From: UBA3792 sp045576895
GTDB lineage: Bacteria > Bacillota > Clostridia > Christensenellales > CAG-138
Reading direction: 5' to 3'
Length of the DNA stretch: 9,098 nucleotides
NCBI GenBank assembly: GCA_045576895.1
Contig: JAZNHI010000184.1
Location: forward strand, 1 to 9,098
The notes under the pieces were generated by a model that saw nothing but the letters and a program-made list of their open reading frames with translations, was not told the DNA's origin and did no database searches. A program made the position numbers and the translations under genes. Positions 1 through 7,031 of the stretch are shown piece by piece (position 1 is the stretch's first letter; each line of letters starts with the position of its first letter).

Positions 1-1
1 C

Positions 2-2116
2 GTGCAGAACCTGCTGATCGGCGCGGCGCTCGCGGTCCTGATCCTCTTCCTCTTCCTGCGCGACCTCCGTCCGACGCTGATCGTCGGCATCTCGATCCCG
101 GTGTCGGTGCTGTTCGCGCTCGTGCTGATGTATTTCTCCGGCGTCACGATGAACGTCATCTCGATGTCCGGCCTTGCGATCGGCATCGGCATGCTCGTCG
201 ACAACTCGATCGTCGTCATTGAAAATATCTACCGTCTGAGAAGCGACGGCGTTCCCGTCCGGGAGGCAGCCGTGCAGGGCGTCAAGGAGGTCGCCGGCGC
301 GATCACCGCGTCGACGCTCACGACCATCTGCGTATTCGTGCCGATCCTCTTTGTGCAGGGGCTCACGCGCCAGATCTTCATGGATATGGTGCTCACCGTC
401 ACCTATTCGCTGCTCGCAAGCCTGATCGTGGCGATGACGGTCATTCCCGCCATGGTCACCGGCGTGATGCGCCGTCCGGTCAAGCCGCAGGGCAAGACGC
501 GCAAAAAGCTCATGGCAGCGTTTGAAAAAGCGCTGCGCTTCACGCTCCGTCACCGCGCGGCGGCGCTGCTCCTTGCGCTTGTGATCCTTGCCGGTTCGGC
601 GTGGGCGGTCATCCGCAGGGGCTTTGTGATGTTCCCCGAAAGCGGCGGCAAGCAGGTCTCGGTCACGGTGCCGCTCGAAAAGGGCACCTCCTTTGCCGAC
701 GCATCGGAGATTGCGGACGAGTTCATGGAGATCATGTACACCGTGCCCGGGCTGACCGACGCGGGCGGCATGCTCGGCGGCGGGATCACATCGATCCTCG
801 GCATGGACGGCGGGCAAAGCACGGATGTGCGCGAGATCACCGTTTACGCCCTGATCGACGAAAAGAGCGAGCTTTCGAGCATCACGATCCGCAAGAGCAT
901 CGACGAAGCGCTCTCCCCGCTGCGGGAAGCGCATCCCTATACGATCGCGGGCATGAGCACGATGAGCTTCTCGTCCTCGATGTCGGGCGACGATATTGCG
1001 ATCAAGCTGTATTCCAACGATCTGAACGTCCTGTCGGAACAGGCGATCCGGATCGCGGACGCAATCGGCAGGGTCGACGGCGTCCGGGAGGTCGACAGCG
1101 GCGCAGGCGAAACGATTCCGACGCTGCACGTGTCCGTGGACAAAGCAAAAGCGGCGGCGCACGGGCTGACCGTTGCGGAAACATATCTGAAGCTTGCGGA
1201 GGTGCTGAAAAACTCCGTGTCCTCCACCTCCGTCTCGTCCGATGCGACCTCGCTCGACGTCTCCGTCATCGAGGACTCCGGCGTTCCGCATTCAAAGGAA
1301 GCGCTGGAAAACCTTGCATTTACCGTGACGCGTCTCGACAAATCGGTCGAGACCGTGAAGCTCAAAGAGATCGCGACCGTCACCGAAACGACCGCGCTCG
1401 CCTCCATCAACCGCATCGATCAGCGGCGTTGCCTCACGATCACCGCGGCGCTCGAGGAAGGCAGAAACGTCACGCTCGTGAGCCGCGATGTGCAGAAGGC
1501 GGTCGATGCGATCGCGCTTCCCGCAGGCTGTACGCTGACCTACGACGGACAGAACGAGGCGATCAACAGCGCGCTGAAGGACCTGATCTGGATGCTGGCG
1601 CTCGGCGTTCTCATCATCTATCTCATCATGGTCGCGCAGTTCCAGTCGCTTCTCTCTCCGTTCATCGTCATCGGCACCGTGCCGCTGGCGTTTGCGGGCG
1701 GGTTCATCGCGCTGTGGATCACCGGCACGGAGGTCGGCGTCGTCCCGATGATCGGCTTCATCATGCTCGTCGGCATCGCGGTCAACAACGGCATTGTGCT
1801 CGTCGACTGCGCAAACCGCTTCCGCGACGAAGGGCTTTCGAAGCGCGACGCGATCGTACAGGCGACCGTCATCCGTCTGCGTCCCGTCCTGATGACCGCG
1901 CTGACCACGATCCTCGGACTTCTTCCTCTGGCGATCGGCTTCGGCACCGGTGCGGAGATCGTGCAGCCGGTTGCGATCGTCTGCATCGGCGGTCTCACCT
2001 ACGCCACGCTGACCACCGCATTCATCATCCCTGTGCTTTACGACCTCCTCCGCCGCGACAAGCGCCCCGCACCGGAACCCTCCCCGGCGCCCTCCCCCGC
2101 GCCTTCGGACGCATAA
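2..2116 (+). CDS. RND-family efflux permease (AcrB/SwrC-like), 5'-truncated by window edge
   Basis: This is the inner-membrane permease of a proton-driven RND exporter, which normally works with a membrane-fusion adaptor to expel drugs, detergents or lipopeptides. Only 704 residues are visible. Family members have about 1,000-1,050, so roughly 330 N-terminal residues (TM1 and the first porter half) lie outside, and the GTG at position 2 is an internal Val codon, not a start. The visible part begins in TM2. TM4 carries GMLVDNSIVVIEN (D67), matching the proton-relay Asp of AcrB, but the second Asp is Asn68. A large extracytoplasmic porter/docking domain follows (about 205-525), then the second TM bundle, with GIAVNNGIVLVD (590-601) and RLRP (625-628). 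The C-terminus is a short Pro/Ala/Ser tail after the last helix. SwrC of B. subtilis is the nearest well-known Firmicutes relative by family knowledge. The substrate cannot be inferred. No adaptor gene is visible; it may lie upstream. Family assignment is secure. Confidence 0.95.
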   Translation: MQNLLIGAALAVLILFLFLRDLRPTLIVGISIPVSVLFALVLMYFSGVTMNVISMSGLAIGIGMLVDNSIVVIENIYRLRSDGVPVREAAVQGVKEVAGAITASTLTTICVFVPILFVQGLTRQIFMDMVLTVTYSLLASLIVAMTVIPAMVTGVMRRPVKPQGKTRKKLMAAFEKALRFTLRHRAAALLLALVILAGSAWAVIRRGFVMFPESGGKQVSVTVPLEKGTSFADASEIADEFMEIMYTVPGLTDAGGMLGGGITSILGMDGGQSTDVREITVYALIDEKSELSSITIRKSIDEALSPLREAHPYTIAGMSTMSFSSSMSGDDIAIKLYSNDLNVLSEQAIRIADAIGRVDGVREVDSGAGETIPTLHVSVDKAKAAAHGLTVAETYLKLAEVLKNSVSSTSVSSDATSLDVSVIEDSGVPHSKEALENLAFTVTRLDKSVETVKLKEIATVTETTALASINRIDQRRCLTITAALEEGRNVTLVSRDVQKAVDAIALPAGCTLTYDGQNEAINSALKDLIWMLALGVLIIYLIMVAQFQSLLSPFIVIGTVPLAFAGGFIALWITGTEVGVVPMIGFIMLVGIAVNNGIVLVDCANRFRDEGLSKRDAIVQATVIRLRPVLMTALTTILGLLPLAIGFGTGAEIVQPVAIVCIGGLTYATLTTAFIIPVLYDLLRRDKRPAPEPSPAPSPAPSDA

Positions 2117-2126
2117 CCGCAGTCAG

Positions 2127-2155
2127 AAAAACGGACCGTTTTCACGGTCCGTTTT
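2127..2155. terminator. Bidirectional intrinsic terminator between convergent RND permease gene and dnaB
   Basis: A perfect 12-bp inverted repeat (AAAACGGACCGT at 2128-2139 and its complement at 2144-2155) encloses a TTTC loop. The outer A and T runs give a T-rich 3' side on both strands, so one hairpin can end the permease transcript on + and the yybS-gdpP-rplI-dnaB transcript on -. It starts 11 bases after the permease stop and ends 7 bases from the dnaB stop, filling most of the 46-base convergent gap. Confidence 0.88.
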
Positions 2156-2162
2156 GGTTTGC

Positions 2163-3500
2163 TTATTCCTCCTCCGCCAGCGTGCGGAAGCGGGTGTATT
2201 CGCCCTGGAACACGAGCTTGCAGGTCTCGATCGGACCGTGACGGTTCTTTGCCACGATCGCCTCGCTCTCGTTGCCCGCGGTATCGTCGTAGACGGCGGC
2301 GCGGTACAGGAGGATGACCATATCCGCGTCCTGCTCGATCGAGCCGGATTCGCGAAGGTCGCTGATCATCGGGCGGTGGTCCTGACGCATTTCGGGACCG
2401 CGGTTCAGCTGACTTAACAGGATGATCGGCAGGTCGAGCTCACGCGCCAGAAGCTTCATCGCGCGCGTCATGTCGGAGATCTCCTGCTGTCGGTTGTCGT
2501 TCTTGCGATTGCCGACGCCGGTGCCCTGCATCAGCTGCATATAGTCGATGATGACCAGATCCAGCCCCTGCTGCGCCTTGAGTCTTCTGCACTTCGAACG
2601 GATGCTCGCAACCGTCGCGCCCGCGGAATCGTCGATGAACAGTTTGCTTGCCTGCAGCGGCACGGACGCCTCCATCAGCCGCTGCATCTCCGTATTGGAC
2701 AGCGAGCCGTCCTTGATCTTCTGGGAATCCACGGCTGCCTCGGTGCACATGACGCGCATCATCAGCTGTTCCTTGCTCATTTCGAGCGAGAACACCGCCA
2801 CGGAGCGATTGTCGTGCAGCGCGGCATACTGCGCAATGTTCATCGCAAACGCGGATTTGCCCATTGCGGGACGCGCGGCAAGGATAATCAGGTCGCTCTT
2901 CTGCAGACCGTTCGTCAGCCGGTCGAGCTTCGAGAACCCGGTCGCGATGCCGGTCAGCTTGCCCTTGCGGTTGACGATCTCGCCGATCTGGTTGATCGTG
3001 TTCGGAACGATCTCCTGCGCGGGCGTCAGCGTGTCCTCCGTCTTGCGCATGGAGATGTCGTAGATCTTGCGCTCGGCGTCGTTCAGGGAATCCTCCACGT
3101 CGCGCCGGTCGTTCATGCCGTCGCGGATCATTTCGTTGCCGACGCGGATGAGCGCGCGCTGGATGCTGTGCTCCTCAACGATCTTGCCGTAGTGCGAGAC
3201 GTTTGCCGTCGTCGGCACGAAGTTCATCAGATCGGTCAGATACACAAGCCCGCCCGCGCTTTCGAGCTTTCCCGATTTTTCGAGCGCGTTAGATAGCGTC
3301 ACGACGTCGACCGCGTTGCCCGCCTGACGGATCGTGCGCATGGCTTCAAAGATGCTCGCATGCGCATCCTGATAGAAATCATCCGGTTTTAACTGCTCCA
3401 GCATCGCGTCGAGCGCGCTCGCATCCAGCAGCATTGCGCCGAGGACCGAGCGTTCCGCTTCTATGCTGTGGGGCAATGATTCTATCGCTGACTGTTCCAT
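2163..3500 (-). CDS. dnaB: Replicative DNA helicase DnaB (DnaC in B. subtilis naming)
   Basis: Hexameric 5'-3' helicase that unwinds DNA ahead of the replisome and recruits primase. The 445-residue length is normal for the family and there is no intein. The N-terminal domain (about 8-110) opens with the typical HSIEAERSVLGAML. A linker leads to the RecA-like ATPase domain (about 180-445). Visible motifs are Walker A ARPAMGKS (209-216, K215), the catalytic Glu in FSLEMS (E240), Walker B LVIIDYMQLM (315-324, D319), SQLNR (363-367), DLRESGSIEQDAD (381-393) and KNRHG (418-422), whose R420 is the expected arginine finger. The ATG directly abuts the rplI stop (TAA then ATG, no gap). The ribosome site AGAGGA (3510-3505) lies inside the end of rplI, which suggests coupled translation. 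It is the last gene of the operon, followed by the shared terminator. No helicase loader is visible in the window. Confidence 0.98.
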   Translation of the reverse strand: MEQSAIESLPHSIEAERSVLGAMLLDASALDAMLEQLKPDDFYQDAHASIFEAMRTIRQAGNAVDVVTLSNALEKSGKLESAGGLVYLTDLMNFVPTTANVSHYGKIVEEHSIQRALIRVGNEMIRDGMNDRRDVEDSLNDAERKIYDISMRKTEDTLTPAQEIVPNTINQIGEIVNRKGKLTGIATGFSKLDRLTNGLQKSDLIILAARPAMGKSAFAMNIAQYAALHDNRSVAVFSLEMSKEQLMMRVMCTEAAVDSQKIKDGSLSNTEMQRLMEASVPLQASKLFIDDSAGATVASIRSKCRRLKAQQGLDLVIIDYMQLMQGTGVGNRKNDNRQQEISDMTRAMKLLARELDLPIILLSQLNRGPEMRQDHRPMISDLRESGSIEQDADMVILLYRAAVYDDTAGNESEAIVAKNRHGPIETCKLVFQGEYTRFRTLAEEE

Positions 3501-3941
3501 TTATTCCTCTACGATGACTTTCACGGTCACGGAAATGCCCTCAAACAGCGAGAGCTTTGCGGGGTACTCGCCGAGCGCGCGGATCGGGTCGACGGAGATC
3601 TTCTTTTTGTCCACGTCCACGCCCTTCTGTTCCTTCAGCGCGGCGGCGATCTCCTTGCCGGAAACGGTGCCGAACAGCTTGCCGTTCTCGCCCACACGCG
3701 CCTTCACATGGATGGAATGTCCCTCCAGCGACTGCGCGATCTCGCGTGCCTTGATGCCCGCCGTAAACTTTCTGTGCTGCGCGGCGCTCTTCTGAATGTT
3801 CGCCGCGTTGATCGCCTGCGCGTCCGCGGGCTCCGCCATCTTGCGCGGAAGCAGGAAGTTGCGTGCGTAACCGTCGCTGACGTTCACGACTTCGCCCTTC
3901 TTGCCGCTGCCCTTCACGTCTTCCAAAAGCAATACCTTCAT
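3501..3941 (-). CDS. rplI: 50S ribosomal protein bL9
   Basis: bL9 binds 23S rRNA near the base of the L1 stalk and reaches out from the large subunit; in other bacteria it affects reading-frame maintenance. The 146 residues match the family length. The N-terminal rRNA-binding domain has the signature MKVLLLEDVKGSGKKGEVVNV (1-21) and DGYARNFLLPRKMA (23-36). A long helix (about 40-75) joins it to the C-terminal domain, with VGENGKLFGTVSGKEIAAAL (83-102) typical of bL9. The gene lies 18 bases after gdpP. A GAAAGGA sequence near the 5' end of that gap is a plausible ribosome site, though its spacing (about 11 bases) is long. It sits between gdpP and dnaB, the usual Firmicutes order. Confidence 0.98.
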   Translation of the reverse strand: MKVLLLEDVKGSGKKGEVVNVSDGYARNFLLPRKMAEPADAQAINAANIQKSAAQHRKFTAGIKAREIAQSLEGHSIHVKARVGENGKLFGTVSGKEIAAALKEQKGVDVDKKKISVDPIRALGEYPAKLSLFEGISVTVKVIVEE

Positions 3942-3959
3942 CGTCCGTTCCGTCCTTTC

Positions 3960-5900
3960 TTATTTCTCGGAATTCTCCTGTTCGTACCAGTCGATCGCCT
4001 CTTCCAGTCTTGCGATCGCTTCCTCCATGCTCGCGCCCTTCAGCTGTGCGCCCGCCATCGTCAGGTGTCCGCCGCCGCCGAGCTTTTCGAGGATGACCTG
4101 CACGTTGATCTGTCCGTAGCTTCTGCCGGAGATCGCGATCTGCTCCTCCGTGTCGGCAAGCACGAACGCCGCGTTGATGCCGCGGATGCCCAGAAGCTCG
4201 TCCGCCGCCTGCGCCGCCAGCTGCATGGCGTCCGGCGTGTTCTTTTCGACCGTCGAGATTGCGATGCCGCTCTTGCGGATCTGCTCCTTTTCGACGATGT
4301 TCGCGCAGCGCACGTAGCTCTGATAATCGTTTTGGAACATCTGCTTGACCGAGCTCAGGTCCGCGCCGTTCCGTCTGAGGTACCCCGCCGCGTCGAACGT
4401 GCGCGAGCCGACGTTGAACGCGAACTGTTTCGTGTCAACCGTGATGCCGGCGAGCAGCGCGCTGCAGGTGAACGCGGAAGGCTTCACGCTGTCCGCAAAA
4501 TACTGCAGGACCTCGGTGACCATTTCGCTTGCGCTCGATGCGCGCGTTTCCAGATAGTGCAGCGTCGCGTTATCGATGTAATCCGCGTTGCGCCGGTGAT
4601 GGTCGATGAGCACGATATGCTCCGTCATACTTAAAAGCTGCGGAGCAACCGTGTTGGACGCACGCTGCGTGTCGACCACGACGAGCACGGAATTTTCCTT
4701 CATCATCTCCGCCGCCTGATCGGGCGTGATGATCAGCGAACCGGCGCCGGAGCCCTCCAGCGTTCTGACCGCGTCCTCAATCGTCGAGTTCACCGCGTCG
4801 AGTACGATGTACGCATGCGTGCCGACGTGGTTTGCGCAGGTCATGACGCCGAGCGCCGCGCCGATGCAGTCCATGTCGGAATTGCGGTGTCCCATGATAA
4901 AGATGTCGCCGCTGCTTTCGAACAGCTGGAACAGCGCCTTCGAGAACAGTCTCGCCTTCACGCGCGACTGCCGCGGGTCATGCTGCCGCTTGCCGCCGTA
5001 GAAGCGGTAGTCCGTGCCGTCCTTCACGACGACCTGATCGCCGCCGCGTCCCAGCGCAAGCTCCATCGCGCGGCGCGCATCCTGTTCGGACGCCGCAAGC
5101 CGCGGTGCAATGCCGAACCCGACGGACAGCGAGACCGCCGAGGACGACCCGGTGTCGATCCGGTGCGCCTGCTCCAGAAGCGTGAACTTCTCCTGTTCAA
5201 GCTGCTGCATCTGCTTCGCTTCGAGCACCAGCAGGAAACGTCCGTTGTCGTACCGGCGGTAAAGCCCACCGAGGCGCTTGCTGAGGTCCGCGATCAGCCG
5301 CTCGACCTCCGCCAGCACCGCCGTGCTGTGGATCTGCGTGTCGCTCAAAAGTTCTTCGTAGTTGTCGACAAAGATCAGCGCAACGTACGGACGCTGCTCG
5401 GTGTACAGCCGTTGATAGTGCGCCGCCTCGGTGCGGTCGATCCAGTACTGGAACACCAGATTCCGCTCGTTTTCGCGCTTGACGAGCATGTTCATGACCT
5501 GAAAATTGCTGCCGTTATACACGATCTGCAGCGTGCGGGTCGGCTGCTGCATGTCGAATTCGGGTACGGCTTCGAGGATGTTCTGTCCGTCGAACAGCGA
5601 TGCAAACGCGTTGTTGCGCCACGTGATCCTGCCGGAAAGATCCAGGACCGCGCACGGAATGGAGATGTTCCCCGCCAGTGAGATGACCGCGCCGTCGTTT
5701 TCGCGGAACACGCGATCCATCCGCGCCTGCTGTTTCTTGTCGATCCCGTTCAGGATCAGCGTCATGATCCCGAGCCAGACAAGTCCGACGCCGAGGACCG
5801 CCAGAGCAACGATGTACTGCTTTGTAAACACCGCGATCGCTCCCGCGCCGAGTACGGTGATCGCCGCGAATGCAATGATGATACCGCTGTATTTTTTCAT
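3960..5900 (-). CDS. gdpP: Cyclic-di-AMP phosphodiesterase GdpP (YybT), membrane-anchored DHH/DHHA1
   Basis: GdpP hydrolyses c-di-AMP to pApA and so controls cell-wall and potassium homeostasis in Firmicutes. The 646-residue protein has the full family layout. Two N-terminal TM segments (about 6-24 and 29-51) come first. A degenerate PAS region (about 70-155) and a degenerate GGDEF domain (about 170-300, RYDNGRF at 216-222 in place of GGDEF) follow. The DHH domain is next: GHRNSDMD (337-344; H338, D342, D344), VVVD (D410), DHH (433-435) and GITVDT (D489). These give a complete metal-binding set. DHHA1 ends with GGGGHLTMAGAQL (608-620). The reading frame stays open upstream to 6209, but that part overlaps yybS. 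The ATG at 5900 fits better: it has a GGGGGA site 5 bases before it, makes an ATGA overlap with the yybS stop, and starts directly into the first TM helix. I see no missing catalytic residue. Confidence 0.96.
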   Translation of the reverse strand: MKKYSGIIIAFAAITVLGAGAIAVFTKQYIVALAVLGVGLVWLGIMTLILNGIDKKQQARMDRVFRENDGAVISLAGNISIPCAVLDLSGRITWRNNAFASLFDGQNILEAVPEFDMQQPTRTLQIVYNGSNFQVMNMLVKRENERNLVFQYWIDRTEAAHYQRLYTEQRPYVALIFVDNYEELLSDTQIHSTAVLAEVERLIADLSKRLGGLYRRYDNGRFLLVLEAKQMQQLEQEKFTLLEQAHRIDTGSSSAVSLSVGFGIAPRLAASEQDARRAMELALGRGGDQVVVKDGTDYRFYGGKRQHDPRQSRVKARLFSKALFQLFESSGDIFIMGHRNSDMDCIGAALGVMTCANHVGTHAYIVLDAVNSTIEDAVRTLEGSGAGSLIITPDQAAEMMKENSVLVVVDTQRASNTVAPQLLSMTEHIVLIDHHRRNADYIDNATLHYLETRASSASEMVTEVLQYFADSVKPSAFTCSALLAGITVDTKQFAFNVGSRTFDAAGYLRRNGADLSSVKQMFQNDYQSYVRCANIVEKEQIRKSGIAISTVEKNTPDAMQLAAQAADELLGIRGINAAFVLADTEEQIAISGRSYGQINVQVILEKLGGGGHLTMAGAQLKGASMEEAIARLEEAIDWYEQENSEK

Positions 5901-6925
5901 AATTGTCCCCCGTTTTCTCCGGTGTTCAAAGGTTTCCGTAAGGATGACAGCATGCCGAGCACGGACAGCACCATTCCCGTGACCGTGGGCAGCATCAGCA
6001 GCGCGCCGATTGCGATCCACATGATCCAGCCGCGCCGGATCCGCACCCCGATCCTGCGGACCGTGCAGAGCCCGGCAAGCATGCAGGGCAGCCGCCACAG
6101 TTCCTCCGCGACAGAAGCAAGTCCGTTTGCCGTGCTCCAGCCGAACAGGCTCAGAAGCATCGTTCCGATCGCCAGCACGCCCGTCAGGATCACGTACCAG
6201 CGCTCGCACCGCCAGTCCTCAAAGCGCGGAAGCGCCGTGAGCGCCGCGCCGCCGTGTCGGTTCCAGAGGTGTGAAAGCAGCGTGTTCGAAAGCGACGCCG
6301 CCATCGCCGCCGACAGCATCACCGGGACGGTCGCCGCCTCGGCATTGTCCCGATAGGTTTCGATGATCTCCGACACCTTGACGCCGGCGACCTCGACATC
6401 CGTCATGCCGAGCGGCTCCAGCGTCTGCCGGAACAGCCCGATCGCGTCGCGGAACCAGCCGTACCCGTCGCCCTTTTCGATCAGCCCGGGCAGGCAGAGA
6501 TAGCCGAACAGCGCGGCAAGAATCAGAAACGATCCGTATATGACCGTCCGGAAATTCGAAAGCCGCAGGCGCTGCAGAAGGTACAGCCCCGCGCCGGGCA
6601 GTGCGATCAGCAGCAGCGTATACAGCGCGGACTTCGCGTCGCCCGAAACCAGCATCCCGCCTCCGAACGCAAGCACGCCGAGCGCCGCAAGCATCCACGG
6701 CGAAACGGTATGCGCAAGCCGTGCCCAGAGCGCGGGCACGACCGTCAGCAGCAGCACGGTCAAAAGTGCCTTGAACGCCCGCGCAAGCAGCTGCGCTTCC
6801 GGCGTCTGCGCGCGCGCGAGCCACGCGCCGGACGGCACGAACGCCAGAAGCAGCGTCCCCGCCGCCGCACAGAGCATCGGCAGCCATCGGGAATCATTCG
6901 GTTTGGAACGGTGATAGGATTCCAT
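5897..6925 (-). CDS. yybS: YybS-like DUF2232 multi-pass membrane protein
   Basis: A 342-residue integral membrane protein of unknown biochemical role. Hydrophobic segments are visible at about 15-36, 50-68, 77-95, 98-118, 125-146, 199-217, 242-262 and 300-325, with a weaker one near 274-288. A hydrophilic loop (about 147-197, containing EKGDGYGWFRD and VSEIIETYRDN) separates the two helix groups. The C-terminus is a short polar tail. Assignment to YybS/DUF2232 rests on topology, length (B. subtilis YybS is about 310) and position immediately before gdpP-rplI-dnaB, not on a diagnostic motif. The stop overlaps the gdpP start as ATGA. The ATG at 6925 has no recognisable Shine-Dalgarno site. An in-frame TAA lies only 9 bases upstream, inside the promoter -10 region, so no earlier start exists. 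The next Met (17) also lacks a ribosome site. It is the first gene of the operon. Confidence 0.82.
   Translation of the reverse strand: MESYHRSKPNDSRWLPMLCAAAGTLLLAFVPSGAWLARAQTPEAQLLARAFKALLTVLLLTVVPALWARLAHTVSPWMLAALGVLAFGGGMLVSGDAKSALYTLLLIALPGAGLYLLQRLRLSNFRTVIYGSFLILAALFGYLCLPGLIEKGDGYGWFRDAIGLFRQTLEPLGMTDVEVAGVKVSEIIETYRDNAEAATVPVMLSAAMAASLSNTLLSHLWNRHGGAALTALPRFEDWRCERWYVILTGVLAIGTMLLSLFGWSTANGLASVAEELWRLPCMLAGLCTVRRIGVRIRRGWIMWIAIGALLMLPTVTGMVLSVLGMLSSLRKPLNTGENGGQL
5906..5911 (-). promoter_or_regulatory. Ribosome binding site deciding the gdpP start
   Basis: GGGGGA on the minus strand lies 5 bases before the ATG at 5900, within the last codons of yybS. It supports the short gdpP start over upstream in-frame starts that would run about 100 codons into yybS. 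Confidence 0.7.
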
Positions 6926-6931
6926 GGTTTC

Positions 6932-6960
6932 ATTTTACGCGTTTTCGGACAAATCGTCAA
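6932..6960 (-). promoter_or_regulatory. Sigma-A-type promoter of the yybS-gdpP-rplI-dnaB operon
   Basis: On the minus strand, -35 TTGACG (6960-6955) is followed by an exact 17-base spacer and -10 TAAAAT (6937-6932), each one base from the consensus TTGACA/TATAAT. It lies in the 106-base gap between the thrS terminator and yybS. Initiation about 7 bases after the -10 falls at 6925-6924, on the yybS ATG itself, implying a leaderless or nearly leaderless mRNA. No operator-like inverted repeat is seen around it. Confidence 0.75.
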
Positions 6961-6985
6961 GGGAAACCGTCGTCCTTGTCCGGTG

Positions 6986-7022
6986 AAAAAGCGGGATCCT
7001 CCCCCAAAGGAAGGGATCCCGC
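6986..7022 (-). terminator. Intrinsic terminator of thrS
   Basis: Minus-strand hairpin with a perfect 9-bp stem (GCGGGATCC at 7022-7014 and its complement at 6999-6991), a 14-base loop and a run of five T (6990-6986). It begins 9 bases after the thrS stop and separates thrS from the downstream operon promoter. Confidence 0.88.
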
Positions 7023-7031
7023 CGTCGTTTT

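Noticed and set aside
601..2241. A 546-codon + strand open frame overlapping the RND gene
   Set aside because: It lies in another frame of a clearly coding gene and gives an Arg/His-rich, low-complexity product with no recognisable domain. Long antisense or out-of-frame openings are expected in GC-rich coding DNA.
216..5252. GdpP GGDEF-region motif (RYDNGRF, at 5255-5235 on the minus strand) considered as a lost diguanylate cyclase
   Set aside because: A degenerate GGDEF domain is normal for the GdpP/YybT family, so this is not a mutation of interest.
3708..5681. Two long + strand open frames (3708-4634 and 4815-5681) opposite rplI and gdpP
   Set aside because: They are antisense to well-supported genes, rich in Arg, Leu and Val as GC-rich shadow frames are, and have no convincing ribosome site or domain.
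5901..6209. An N-terminal extension of gdpP by about 100 codons
   Set aside because: The extension overlaps yybS out of frame and has no GdpP-like sequence. The ATG at 5900 has a ribosome site and leads directly into the first TM helix.
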